Part shown: positions 52,880-63,640 of the stretch, piece by piece | How positions within the stretch are numbered: the stretch's first letter is position 1 | Layout: each line of letters starts with the position of its first letter | Assembly (NCBI GenBank): GCA_029204225.1 | Contig: CM055094.1 | Location: 12,373,314-12,437,313, forward strand | Source: Diphasiastrum complanatum | Lineage: Eukaryota > Streptophyta > Lycopodiopsida > Lycopodiales > Lycopodiaceae | Length of the DNA: 64,000 nucleotides | Direction: 5' to 3' | Position numbers and translations under genes: made by a program | Notes under the pieces: model-generated | Told to the model about the DNA's origin: nothing | Seen by the model: the letters and a program-made list of their open reading frames with translations, nothing else | Database searches by the model: none

Positions 52880-54212
52880 CTGCCATTGTAAATTCAAGGT
52901 AATAGCTCCCAAGGATGAGGACCAATCAGCATCAAGGAAATCAGCCTGTCCAGTAAAGTCACCGATCCAGTAATCAAGTTGCTAAAAGATGTGGGTACTA
53001 GGAAAGGTATGAGCACTAGCCACCTTGAAAAGTAGAGGCTGAGTGGTATCAATTGGATTGGCTTGGATCTGGGCCAGAACATGGTTACTGATAAAGGAGT
53101 GAGCGTTGTCTGAGTTGACTAGAGCGACGAACTCATAGCCAGTGCTGCACATGGAAAGGCGGATATGGCATGGACCCAGCATACTAGCCCAAATAGCATA
53201 AGCAAGCTGGACATGGCACTTGGCCGCAGGCTCAAAGGAATTAGATGGAGAGTCAGGTGGAAAGTCATCACAAAAATTCTAGAGGTATAAAGCAGAATCG
53301 AGAACATCATCGTTAGCATCAGCCTCATGGAAGTAAGCAGTAGCGGTAGCAGTAGGGACCTAACGACATTTGCAGTCAATGTGATTAGGGCTCTTGCAAT
53401 CAAAACGTAAGCACGCTTCTCACAGATCTCAAACATCTCAATAGGTGAGTTGCGACGAATAAAGAAAGTGCAAGGAGACGAAAGAGGACGCAGACCAGAA
53501 GATGGAGAAGGACCACAAGTGGAAGAAGAGGCAATGACAAGAAAAGAAAAAGGGCGAGTAGTTCAAGGCGTAGAGGAAGATCAGGATACTTGTGTTGCAG
53601 AGCGTTGGCAAGAGACATGGCATGGGAAAGAGAGGTGAGTGAAGAAGAAAAGACGTAATGCCTGAGAGCACCTTTTAGACCAACAATGTAGAGTGGAATG
53701 AGCTCCAACGGCTGAAGATTTGAAATAAGTAGAAAAGCTCTATAATACTAATGTGAAAGTAGCCGAGTCACTAGTGGGGGAGCTAGGGGAGAGACTAAGG
53801 ACAGCATTGCTCTGGCAAACCATCCATTAGGGATCAATCATGGCTAAGTGAAGAAATTTCTTAAACTCATGTTAAAAAAGTGAGGCTAACATGAGGAGTC
53901 GTCTGGCGAAGAACACGTCACCAAGTAGCAGCACAAATGTCCAAGTGTAAGGCAACTAGATTGATTCGCTATATGTTCATCTAGGAAAAAACATTGGGGA
54001 ATAGGTCTCCAGTTCATTCTCATCAGGAAAACAAGAATACTTGGAAAGTTGTACCTTGTCCTTAAAGTCCAAGCCATCAACGGAGTGACTAGTACTGTAA
54101 AGGGATCAAAAGGCCTAATTACTAGTCGTGTAAAAGGATCACCAGGCTTGATACTTGAAGTGGAGCCAGAAGGTGCCAGGAGTGATGCAACTTGTGTAGA
54201 TAATGACATCAT
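52880..54212 (-). pseudogene. gag and protease of Gypsy-2, broken
   Basis: From the 5' side: a capsid-like segment (GLDFKDKVQLSKY; later PLYIVGLKGALRHYV and SLANALQHK), a damaged zinc knuckle FDCKSPNHIDCKC lacking its first Cys at normal spacing, and a retropepsin-like segment FVALVNSDNAHSFIS in which the expected D-S-G-A reads N-S-D-N. Frameshifts separate these pieces. The Leu/Ser-rich frames in the same interval are wrong-frame readings. Confidence 0.6.
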
Positions 54213-54652
54213 CTAAGCAGTCAAAACACCAAGGGTAGACCGAAACTCTGAGAGTGGGGCTACCAAACGAGAATGTACAAAATGAACCAAGGAACTTGAT
54301 ACAGAGGATTATCATTTGGAGCCATGTGTTGAGTTTCTAAGAATGAGATAAAATTCAAAGATTTGTATAATTGAAGGAAAGCACTCTTGTCATCACTGCA
54401 ACTATGCTCAAGGAACACAAATCACAGTAGTAGTAAGCTAGAAACGAACTAAGTCACAGTAAAGGTAGAATGATTTCATACAGAATTGCTTTGGGGCCTG
54501 ACAGGCTAGTTTAGCTGGTTGCAAATAGGATAAGGCACTCGAATACGATATCACCAAGACAAGACCGACACTGAAGCAAAAACAATCGTGAAGTAAGGCA
54601 CCACCCTCCAAAAAGTCAAATCTGCCCAAGAAAGTCCTCTAATATCAAGTTA

Positions 54653-54968
54653 TGACCAATCACAAATTTTAGCATAAATGAAGCAAAGAATGACAATATG
54701 CAAAGCAAACCTAGCAATCTCCCACAAGGAATGGCAAATTAGCAACGCAAAGCATCGTTAGCTAGAGCCCTGTTATCAATAGCAAAGACGAGAGTTCTCC
54801 CATGAAGAGCCCAAGCAATACCAAATCAATAAGATGGAAAATGAATGTACATAGGACTTATTTATACTCCCTGGAGGAACCCTAAAGTGAGATTCAAAAG
54901 TCAACGGAGGCAGGACTTTTCGAGGGGAAATAGTGCACCCTCCTAAAGGACCCCCGCTCCACATAACA
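54653..54968 (-). repeat. 5' LTR of Gypsy-2
   Basis: On the plus strand it starts TGACCAATC and ends CACATAACA, and matches 50220-50440 in its left two thirds. It is only 316 bp. Confidence 0.65.
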
Positions 54969-55644
54969 GGTCAATAAAAGTAGGTCCTTGACCAGTCTGA
55001 AAAATAAATGAATAAAGAAGGCCTTTTATGCATGTACTGTGTACATGAATATAATTATTGCATGGCTAAATACAAATGTCCACTAAGTAGATACATGGAA
55101 GACCCGCAGTCCATGTCATATACGTGCCAGGTATAGGCCCAGTAGGTCAGTAGGCCATAGTCCAGTAGTAGTCCATAAATCTAGTAAACTGAGGTCACAA
55201 TTATGTAGGTAGTGACAGAAGAGTTACTGCAAAATGGCTCACGCATGTGAGAGAAATGGAACCATCCCAAAAACAAAGCTAACGGAGAAATATTTTAACA
55301 ACTAAATCTTGAATGAAATGGACTTTCTGAGTAATTGAACGCATGTCAATTGCTTGGCACCAAAGATTACGATTTCCAAAGTTTGCGGAGGTTGAAATTA
55401 TATTTTAATTAAGAAAATGGAGAAATGCCTGAGTTGTTATTGCAGAGGCCCAAATTACAAATGTCAGAATGTAATGGTTCAGTTAAAATCATCAGTTATA
55501 AGCTATCTGATTGTAATGTATTAACCTCTTCAAGTATACCACATGGATAATGTCAATGTGCAAGAGCACAATAAATTACAACTTGCAGAAAAAATAAACT
55601 AGTACATGTCTCACCAGCAGCCTTATTCACAGTCTTGATGCTTT
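54969..55644. other. Interval between Gypsy-2 and AP-1 sigma (contains its 3' UTR)
   Basis: No element is recognised. The part next to 55645 should be the minus-strand 3' UTR of AP-1 sigma. Confidence 0.4.
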
Positions 55645-56331
55645 TCATCTGGTTGCTTGAGCGATAATGTTTGAGAGTGATGCCATTTGCTCCTTGGCAG
55701 CATCAACCATAGAATCCTAGGAAATCGCATAAGCATTAGATGGTATTCTCATGAAGTAAAACACACAATTGCACTTAAAAAACAATCTTGGGCATACAAA
55801 AGATATCCAGCTTGGTTCAAACAAGTTAATGAGCATATCAAACCTGAGCAGCAATCACTCGTGCTACAGACTTTTTACTAGATTCTTGCAGCTCACCCGC
55901 TATGAGAACTTCATCCAGAATAAAATAAGCCTGCACCTCCGTATTCAGACAAAATTGTTAATATTTAAGTGGTTAGAAATAATTATGACATGAATCCATT
56001 GATCACTGAGACCAGCTGAAGACACAGACACATGCAAGATAAAATTCTTTCAAGTACATGTCAGTCATGACACCTCTAAAAACAGTTCTTAAGCAAGGAA
56101 AAGGCTCATACGACACAAAGCTATAGATTACCTTGTGAAAGTTAAAAATCAAATCCAATTCACAAACCTGCAGGTACAGAAGTACAAAATTGAGGAGTAT
56201 TTTGTGTACATGTAAACTCCAATTTCATAGTTAAGAGATTCCTGAAGCAGTCAACCTGAACTATTCATGACTAGCAAGAAAACTATTACAATGTCCTTGC
56301 ACTATTGATGCAACCTTCACAACGGAAAAAA

Positions 56332-56406
<75 letters not shown>

Positions 56407-57171
56407 TGGTACCACTTCCAAAAATACAGACTTCTCTTTGCCATGTTGCAATTATATTCTAGGCCAAATTCACTCCAAGAAAGCAGTTTTTTAAACTTAC
56501 ATTGCCAAAATAACGATCCAAAATCTGAACATAATGATGGATAATCTCGAGGCATTCAAGTTCATTGTCTTCTGAATCAATGCACATACAGAAATAAAGG
56601 CTTGCATACCTGCATTCATGCAGTATAATACATAAGTATTTTCTTCAACCACAGGCATTAGTAGACACAGTAGCTCTGTGCCACAAGTGACAAAGCATAA
56701 ATCTTAGGGAGTCCAACTATTCAATCACTTGTTGAATCTGGTATGCTGTAAAAAGGTGAAGCAAAAGGCTCATATATGCAATTTTGCTAGCCTTGGCACC
56801 AATAGGTAAGTCTAGAATTCAGTATTAAGAAATGACTTTGGAAGGAATAGATGACAAGACCGCTTATAAACAACTTTCAGCCCTCGCCAATCCACAAAAT
56901 TGCAAAGTTTTGGGCCTCTGGGAAGAATGCCTCCACTGAGCTCACGAATCGCCTGGCAGTAAGGGCCAACAAGATGACACAAGTGACTAAAATATGCGGG
57001 CCATAATAATCACAGAAGCCCCTCACATGGTAAACTCTGCACTGAAGATGTTCACTGGTAATAGAATAAGGGTGAAGTAAAAACCTTTGTTCTTTCTTTT
57101 TGAGAGTATGGAGAGTACCACTTAGTCAGTCGAACTTTACCCTGTCTGCTGAATAGCAACACAAAATGAAT
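55645..57171 (-). CDS. AP1S: AP-1 complex sigma subunit (clathrin adaptor small chain)
   Basis: Six exons on the minus strand: 57171-57085, 56952-56861, 56609-56501, 56167-56132, 55930-55844, 55716-55645 (stop 55647-55645). All junctions are GT-AG and phases agree. They encode residues 2-161; with a Met from an upstream exon the length is 161, the size of plant AP-1 sigma. Motifs in order: [95 protein letters not shown] and [25 protein letters not shown] and the C-terminal extension separate it from AP-2 sigma (142 residues). It is part of the trans-Golgi/endosome AP-1 coat that sorts clathrin cargo. The sequence begins at the second codon after acceptor CTGCTGCAG, so the ATG sits alone at the end of an upstream exon; ATG|GTTAGT at about 57526 is one unproven candidate. 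Confidence 0.95.
56339..56402. repeat. (CT)n microsatellite in an AP-1 sigma intron
   Basis: About 32 CT units; on the gene strand it is (AG)n between exons 56501-56609 and 56132-56167. It is not next to a splice site. Confidence 0.95.
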
Positions 57172-59493
57172 CTGCAGCAGATGCAAAAAGAATCCATCGA
57201 TTATCACTGTGCTCATTTACTAGCACAAAGTCATACACATACAAACTACTACAAGTGTACAGAATAACGAAAACAAGTGCAGATTTTTCATCTTGGAGTG
57301 GACCAGAAATGACAATCTGACCAAAAATTGGAAACTTTGATCATATGCTCTAGTTCATTGTTTCCTGAATTCCAGCCCTATTAGTGCTGAATTTGGCACT
57401 GGGATGATGCCATGGGACATCTGTAAAGGAAAAGGTAGTTTAACAGACAGCCTTTACAGATGCCACACCTCAAAAATGATTATACAGGACTTCCAAAAGA
57501 CTCTGCACAAACAAGTACCTGACTAACCATATGATTGGAAGCAAATACGCTCTGCAGAAAGTCACAAATCCAAATCATGTGAACAGGGTATAAACGAATA
57601 GTTGTGCCAAACCATCTTAAACATTCCTTAAAAATTCTTGTTGACTTTGATCTGAGGCATCATGTCACAGGAATTAACTAGCTGCCCAATTTTGACTTGT
57701 TTTTACAACATAGTGCTGTTTATTTCTACAGTCAATTGAATATTTCTTGCAAGACAAGACATGTTAGAAAGAAGCTATGGGAGTGATTCCAAGGCCTTAA
57801 GACACATAATTTAAGATGCCACTGGCTGCAAAATTTTCTTGCGAGCTAGAAAAGTTAACAAATGTTTCCCAGACTGAGATTGTAGAACCAATAAATCTTG
57901 TGAAAGCCAGAAATCTCTCATGATTTCTAGTTGTGGACTGAAAGTTCGATTACTCACACTTCAAAGTTCAAAACAATAAAGTCCCAAACTACACCTCTAT
58001 AACTCTCCCCCACTGAAAAAGAAAATGCCCCCTATGTTTGGAAAACCAGTCACAACATTGTCACACAAATGCAGAAGCTGAAGAAGATGCTAGAGATATA
58101 GAAGATTACACAACAATGTAGATGCCAAAGAAGCAGCCATAAAATGAAAGAGGAAGCTGAAAAACTCGAACGTCATAACGTCAATGCTAAATACATGTGT
58201 GAACACTCTGTCAAGCTTTACGAATAGGCCTTTTTTCCCTGGTGATATTTGGCTGCTCTTGTGCCACCACAAGAGGCTAAAGTCTTGATAGTTGTTCTTC
58301 AGAGCATATTGTGGTCACATTTACTTTCAAATTTATGCTGTTCAACACGGTGATTCCAAAACTTGGAATTATGCCATGGAGAATTCATTTCACAATGCTC
58401 CTTTTGACTGGACCCCGGCTGTGCAGTTTTTGGATGTCATTCCTATTACCACTCCGTATTCTTAGAGAGTACTGGTTTCCCTTTAAGGAAAATGTAGCAT
58501 CCACAGAACTTAATTAATTCACATCAATTCGCAAGGTTGCTCCTTTTGGACATTTGAACATACAGCACTAAAATTTTCTAAGAATGGACTCAGTACTTTG
58601 TGCATCAGCCTACCAAAGGTTGCGTGCATATTTGGTACTTTGAACAACATCATCATCACTCGCAGAAATCATCCTTTGTTTCGAATAAAATCTTCTATTG
58701 ATCTTCATCTTGGATTCTAATATGCCAATCTATTGCAACGAGATAATGTGCTCCATGAAATTAATTGATGATGTGACCCATCTTTTGCAAAGGATATCAA
58801 CAATATGAACATGGTTGCGTGCTCCCTTCATGTCTCGAAATGCTCTAATGGAGATGTCTTGTAAGCTCACTCATTTGTAGTGGCTTCCACATATTCATTC
58901 CTTCACCATCTTTCAGAGATCCTCAACTAAACACTAAAATGCATCAAGTATGTGTTGTCACGGCTTTCAGATCATCATCAAATAAAATTGCTTGATCCCC
59001 TTCACCACTTTCTTGTACTGTCAACTCATCACTAGCACACGATGCCGATCGGCAGATTGTGTAGAAGTACTCTCAACTCTCACCTGGTCTCAGGAGTAAT
59101 TATCTAAACCTCTTGCATTTCTTCTCCATGGTGTAGCGGTTCCTCTTCTCATGAGTTGGCATTTCAATCATAATGCAAAAGTCTTCCAAGTAGCATGTCA
59201 CATGTGTCATAGGAAGAATATCACACCATCTTGGTACTTTCCTATGTTGAAAGCAACGAACATTGAAGAGATCCATACATATGGTACACATCTTGATCCA
59301 TGCCAAGTTGTACTAATTCATCCCACAAAGCTAACGATGGTAAGTTGCATCATTTTCTCATTCATACCACATTGTAGCCTGTCCTCTCATTCTTAGAAGA
59401 ATAAAATTAAATTTAACCCTTTGAATCAATGTCTTGTGCTTCAAAGTACTGCTTCAGCTTGATCCAACAACACATCCATGTCCAGCAAACTAC
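57172..59493. other. Upstream of AP-1 sigma: first intron/promoter and unassigned DNA
   Basis: The ATG exon of AP-1 sigma should lie here. At 58004-58020 CTCTCCCCCACTG is, on the minus strand, a polypurine-like CAGTGGGGGAGAG of the kind found before a 3' LTR, so an old minus-strand element may start here. Open frames at 58311-58517 and 59151-59396 show no family resemblance. Confidence 0.4.
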
Positions 59494-59905
59494 TGTTAGA
59501 ATCGAAAAGATTCTCTAATCGGAGTAGACTAATCTTATTAGTACTCACACAAAACATCAACCACAAGCTGAAGAAGAAGAGAGACTGCAAGAAGCTATGC
59601 TTCATAAGCTGGAAACTGAGATAACAATGGAGGTGGGCGCCCATCTACTCTTATAGAGGCTGTCCACAATGAAAAGCAAAAGCTATCCTTCTACAATAGC
59701 AATTGAAATGCTAATTATGAAGTCTTAACAATAGAAATCTATGCTAACTTGGTTAAAATAGATTTCTATACTATTCTAACAAAATTGGTATTAACTTAGG
59801 TACCTATACTAAAAATAGATAGTACCTATACTAAAAATAGAAATAGGCCTTCTAGCATGCAGGCTAGCCTTTACAATGAATTAATTAATCCATTAATTCC
59901 TAACA
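59494..59905 (-). mobile_element. Solo LTR
   Basis: TGTTAGAATCG at 59494 and AATTCCTAACA at 59905 give TG...CA ends with a 6-bp inverted repeat. Flanks ACTAC (59489-59493) and ACTAT (59906-59910) are a 5-bp duplication with one transition. CCTCTATAAGAG on the minus strand (about 59660) is TATA-like, so minus orientation is preferred. No partner LTR occurs in the window. Confidence 0.8.
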
Positions 59906-60147
59906 ACTATCAGTATCCAGAATGTTGATCTTTGCCTTCACCACAAGGAGATGGTCTCAATCCCCCCAACTGCAGCATTTCTACTATTGTTCTTTAGATC
60001 AGTAATGGTGCAAACGTTTCCTGGATCTTTAGCATGTTGAAACTCACCTTCATGCCTAGATCTGTTGTTGCTAAAAATATTTCACACACCATGTTGCAAA
60101 TGAAAATGTTCCCACTTGGCCAACCTCGATTAGCTTCTTGCAATTGA

Positions 60148-60186
<39 letters not shown>

Positions 60187-60536
60187 TCAGACATGAGGGT
60201 CCGGGCCGAACGCGGGCTTTTCGCGTCCGCGTCCGACGCCCAGACCCGAACGCGTTAATTTAATTTTATTTTATTTTTGGACGCGTACGGGGCCCAGAAT
60301 ACGTCTGGACCCCAGACGCGTTTTTTTTTAATCTAAAAAAAAAAACAGACAGAAGCGCGCGGGCAGCGGAACAGTCCGTAGAACGTTCTGGGCCAGCGAG
60401 AGAGGAGAGAAAGAGGGCGGGAGAGAGAGCTATGGTGAGTGGGTGAGGGAGAGCTATGGTGTGCATGTGGGTGGGTTATGGTGTGTGTGTGTGGGTTAGT
60501 TGATTTGTGTGTGCATGTGTGTGTGTGTATGTGTGT

Positions 60537-60555
60537 GAGAGAGAGAGAGAGAGAA

Positions 60556-60602
<47 letters not shown>
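60537..60602. repeat. (GA)n and (GT)n microsatellites
   Basis: About nine GA units (60537-60554), then about 23 GT units (60557-60602). Looser GT-rich sequence precedes from about 60450. GTTTAGGGTTTAGGG at 60625-60639 resembles two plant telomere units. Confidence 0.9.
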
Positions 60603-60608
<6 letters not shown>

Positions 60609-60672
60609 CATGGTGTGTGTGTGAGTTTAGGGTTTAGGGTCTGCGTGCTTAGGTTTCGGGTTTAGGAGGAGA

Positions 60673-62881
60673 GAGAAGAAAGAAAGAAAGAAAGCTTTAT
60701 TAATGTCTTTTCCATGCCAAAAGGCATATAAGACCAAAAGGAGTACATGTCAAGTATGTGAAAACCATGGGAGCGTATATAAACGTCTCCAAGAAAAAAC
60801 TATGCATAAAAGAAAAATGAGTAATATAGCTGTAAACTACAAACTGCCAACTGTCCATAAGTGGGAGCAAGAGTAGCTGCCATGAGTAGAGTAGAGTAGA
60901 GTAGTATCAGATAGTGTCAGATACTGCTGCTGCTGAAAAAAGACGTAATACGAGCAGTATTAGGAGGTATGGGCCGTCGCTGACGTTGTCTAGGAGGGTG
61001 AAAACTGTGCACTCTCGTAACAAGGCAAGAAGTGTGAAATGCTGCATGACTATGAGTGATACACTATCTCTGACATCGGTGAGGTGGTATGTCGTCGTCG
61101 GGCCATGTCCGTCTCCTGGTGAAGAAAGACGTAATCTGGGCCTGAGAGCTAGGATGTGGCTGGTGAGTTGTCTGGTACATATCCTGGCACAGCAAGACCA
61201 TCTCTCGTAGCATAAGTGCAACACAGCGAGAGTCCTCATATCCCATCAGTGCTCTAAGTGTAGTAGGCATGTCATGGAATAAACAATGATATCTCCCTCT
61301 AATCTCATAATATATGGGGCATCTGAAGATGAAATGCTCCTCGGACTCTATCTCATGTAGGGGACACAACAGGCATAGTCTCTCCTCTCGTGGTGTACCC
61401 TGGAATCTGCCTGTCTCAATAGCCAACTGATGTAAGGAGACTCTGAACTGTCCCAAAGTGAAACGGAGACCGTGGGATAGTCCAGAAGACAAATAGCGAG
61501 GTAAAACTGGAAGACCAGTGGCATCCTGCACTAGAAAGTGGGTCCGGTAGTAGTCAGGCTTAACCCCCAGCTAGTGACGCCAGGTGCGGTCGAGATATGC
61601 TCTGTATAAAAAACGTCTAATGTACTGGTGTGTACCCAAAGGGAGATCAGTGATAGTGATACCAAATGCTTCCATGAGGAAGTGTGATGCCTGAGAGAAC
61701 CATGATAGCCGGTATCCCTGAGTCTGAAGGTGATGAGAGGACATGAGTGCAATCCGAGTATATCTTTGCTCGATATCAGGAAGTGCCTGAGCTCGCTGGA
61801 TGTACGTGATAAGCTGGAAGGCAGCCTCAATCTGAATAGGGGGGGTGGCAAACTCCGCAAGGATGATCTCATGGGGAACCGAGGGCTTCGCTCGGATTAT
61901 GCGAGCCAACATGGTGGTCTGTAAGCGTGAAATGCTGGACCAGTGTGAAGATGATAATCTTGTACACCATATCTCTGTGGCATACAAGGCTGAGGGGGTG
62001 ACGATGGTATCAAACAGTCTGCACTTACCCGGAGCATCACGAATAGACTTACGGAAGCTGAATCTCTCCAGCTGGACTAGGAAAGAGTGGCCCTTCCCAA
62101 GTCTAGAAGTAGCCGCCTGTCTCATACTGAAGGTAGGACCAGAGAAGAGCACGCCCAGGTAAGTGTATGAAGAAACCACCTCTAGGGACTGTCCATCGAA
62201 GGTAAGCTCCTGGCGCTGCATGAAGGCCCGAGAGGTATTGAAGACCATAACTTTGGTCTTCGAGAGGTTCACCCCTAAACCCCACTGAGTACAAAAAGTG
62301 TGTAAACAGTCCAACTGTCTCTGAAATCACTCTCTGGTACGAGAGACTAGTACCACATCATCCGCATAGAGAAGGATGGCAATCAAAACGTCTCCCAGCC
62401 GACACCCGTCCCCACCACACTGAGAGATGACCTGCTCTAGCTCGTCAGTATATAATCCAAAGAGAACTGGTGAGAGAGAACATCCCTGCTTAACCCCAAT
62501 AGTACTCCAGATCTGCTTAGAAATGCCACTACCATGACAAAAGCAACCCAAAACTCTCTCATAGAGAGCCATGACGGCTAGAATAATATTTGTAGAGAAA
62601 CCTAGGTCTCGGAGTCTTTGGATAAGTAAAGCGCGTGGAACAGAAGCAAAGGCTTTCCTGAAGTCCACAAAACAACAGTAAACTTTTTCTTTCCTATGTC
62701 TAGCTTCCTCAATGATGGTGCAGAGTGTGAATATGTGATTTGTAGAGGAATAATGAGCGCGGAACCCTGCCTAACCCAAAGCATGTAATCTCCTGGACTC
62801 TGCTTCTGAGCTAACTGCAGACTGGAGGATGACGCCATATATCTTCGCGAGGACATGTCCAATCATAATAGTGCGGTGATT

Positions 62882-62882
<1 letters not shown>
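60673..62882 (-). mobile_element. 5'-truncated LINE (non-LTR retrotransposon) with (TTTC)n tail
   Basis: One minus-strand frame runs from about 62880 to 61064 (about 600 codons) with only three in-frame stops (about 62773, 62327-62329, 61571-61573). RT motifs: IIGHVLAKIYGVIL, VYCCFVDFRKAFASV, GVKQGCSLSPVLFGLYTDEL and the catalytic box YADDVVLVSRT. Then SKTKVMVFNT, SYTYLGVLF and a long thumb. The C-terminus has a CCHC-type finger (CLLCPLHEIESEEHFIFRC) usual in LINEs. The 3' UTR ends GGAAAAGACATTAATAAAGC then TTTC repeats, as at 23177. It lacks ORF1 and the endonuclease because of 5' truncation. The clade is not assigned. Confidence 0.9.
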
Positions 62883-62884
<2 letters not shown>

Positions 62885-62917
<33 letters not shown>

Positions 62918-62958
62918 TTAGATTTGTGTGCTTGTGTGTGTTTGAGAGAGAGAGAGAG
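62885..62958. repeat. (GA)n tracts between LINE and hAT transposase
   Basis: (AG)n at 62885-62914 and again at 62944-62958, with GT-rich sequence between. Confidence 0.9.
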
Positions 62959-63318
62959 ATGGCCGCTCGTCCCATTTGGGATGAGGTGTGTTGCCCGACA
63001 AAAAGTGGCGTTGCCCTTTTTGTCAAAAGCAGTTCACAGGGAACGCCTCTCGGGTTCGAGCACATTTGGGGGCCAGAGGCACCAGACAAATGTCCATGCT
63101 GGGATCTTTCAAAGAGGGGTAGCACAGAGAGGCCACCAGGACCATAGCACAGATGTTCTATGACCTGAACCTCCCCTTTATCATGGCATCATCCCGCATC
63201 TTTCGAGAGGCTATCTCGAAAGTTGCAGTCTGCGGGCCCGGCTACACACCACCCACAGCCGACGCGCTTCGCGGCCCTTTGGTCCAGGAGCGGGTTGCAT
63301 CCGTCAGAGAGAGACTAG

Positions 63319-63322
<4 letters not shown>
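62959..63322 (+). pseudogene. hAT transposase N-terminus with BED zinc finger, truncated
   Basis: ATG 62959 starts MAARPIWDEVCCPTK; a one-base shift in the A run near 63000 restores KWRCPFCQKQFTGNASRVRA then HLGARG, a BED finger with C-x2-C and a spaced His. After an in-frame TAG (63118-63120) follow [29 protein letters not shown] and [19 protein letters not shown], the pattern N-terminal to the catalytic core of plant hAT transposases. It is cut off by (TA)n at 63323. Confidence 0.8.

Positions 63323-63390
<68 letters not shown>
63323..63390. repeat. (TA)n microsatellite, about 68 bp
   Basis: Pure TA run joining the truncated transposase to the right palindrome arm. Confidence 0.97.
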
Positions 63391-63396
<6 letters not shown>

Positions 63397-63414
63397 GCAA
63401 GAAGCTAGTCGAGG

Positions 63415-63640
63415 ACATATGTATGTATGAATGTATACACACACGAGGACGAAACATTTTGTGCTCTAATACCACTTGATTATGAGAAGGGGCTAATGCT
63501 CTTATATATGTTGGCAAATCTATTTGGAACATGCGAAGGAAAATCCGGCTTTGATTCTGTCAAAGATGAAGATTCTACAAATGTTGACCTCCACTTTGAT
63601 CCAAGGTGTCCACGGCCTCTTTCACCTCACTCTCGCGAAC
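63415..63640. other. Short interval before the copia fragment
   Basis: TGCTCTAATACCACTTG at 63460-63476 resembles a minus-strand primer site next to an LTR end (canonical GCTCTGATACCA). It is too decayed to define an element. Confidence 0.35.

Larger units (their letters stand above)
50220..54968 (-). mobile_element. Decayed Ty3/gypsy element (Gypsy-2)
   Basis: Direct repeats bracket it: 50220-50440 matches 54653-54905 (shared GAAGCAAAGAATGACAATATG, cut here to its core, and AATGAATGTACATAGG), and both outer or inner ends read CATAACA. Internal features in minus orientation are a decayed primer site (TTGATATTAGAGG near 54637-54650), gag, protease and a polypurine tract at 50891-50905 (TAAGGGAGGAAGAA). 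Flanks AGTTA (50215-50219) and GGTCA (54969-54973) could be a 5-bp duplication with two transitions. RT and integrase were not recognised. Confidence 0.7.
60188..63322 (+). mobile_element. hAT-type DNA transposon fragment, split by a LINE
   Basis: The right part (62959-63322) encodes a BED-type zinc finger and the start of a hAT transposase. The left part (60188-60672) begins CAGACATGAGGGTCC directly after (TA)n; a CAG start fits a hAT terminus, and the strong CpG/GC content (GAACGCGGGC, CCAGACGCG) looks like a transposon 5' region. The LINE at 60673-62882 sits between. The 3' part of the transposase is missing at the right (TA)n. That both parts belong to one element is inference. Confidence 0.5.
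60124..63414. repeat. Inverted-repeat arms with (TA)n on both inner sides (split palindrome)
   Basis: The left arm CCTCGATTAGCTTCTTGCAA...GAA (60124-60148) is the complement, with one mismatch, of 63390-63414. Each arm runs directly into a (TA)n tract on its inner side (60148-60187 and 63323-63390). Joined, they would make a palindrome with a TA core. The 3.1 kb between is a hAT fragment with a LINE in it. Outside the arms the similarity stops. Confidence 0.8.

Noticed and set aside
53119-53708. Leu/Ser-rich frames resembling membrane proteins
   Set aside because: They are wrong-frame readings of the Gypsy-2 gag/protease interval, where another frame gives the zinc knuckle and retropepsin pattern.
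60625-60665. Telomere or telomere healing site (TTTAGGGTTTAGGG)
   Set aside because: Only two perfect units followed by degenerate ones; such short motifs are common in plant DNA and transposon 5' regions.
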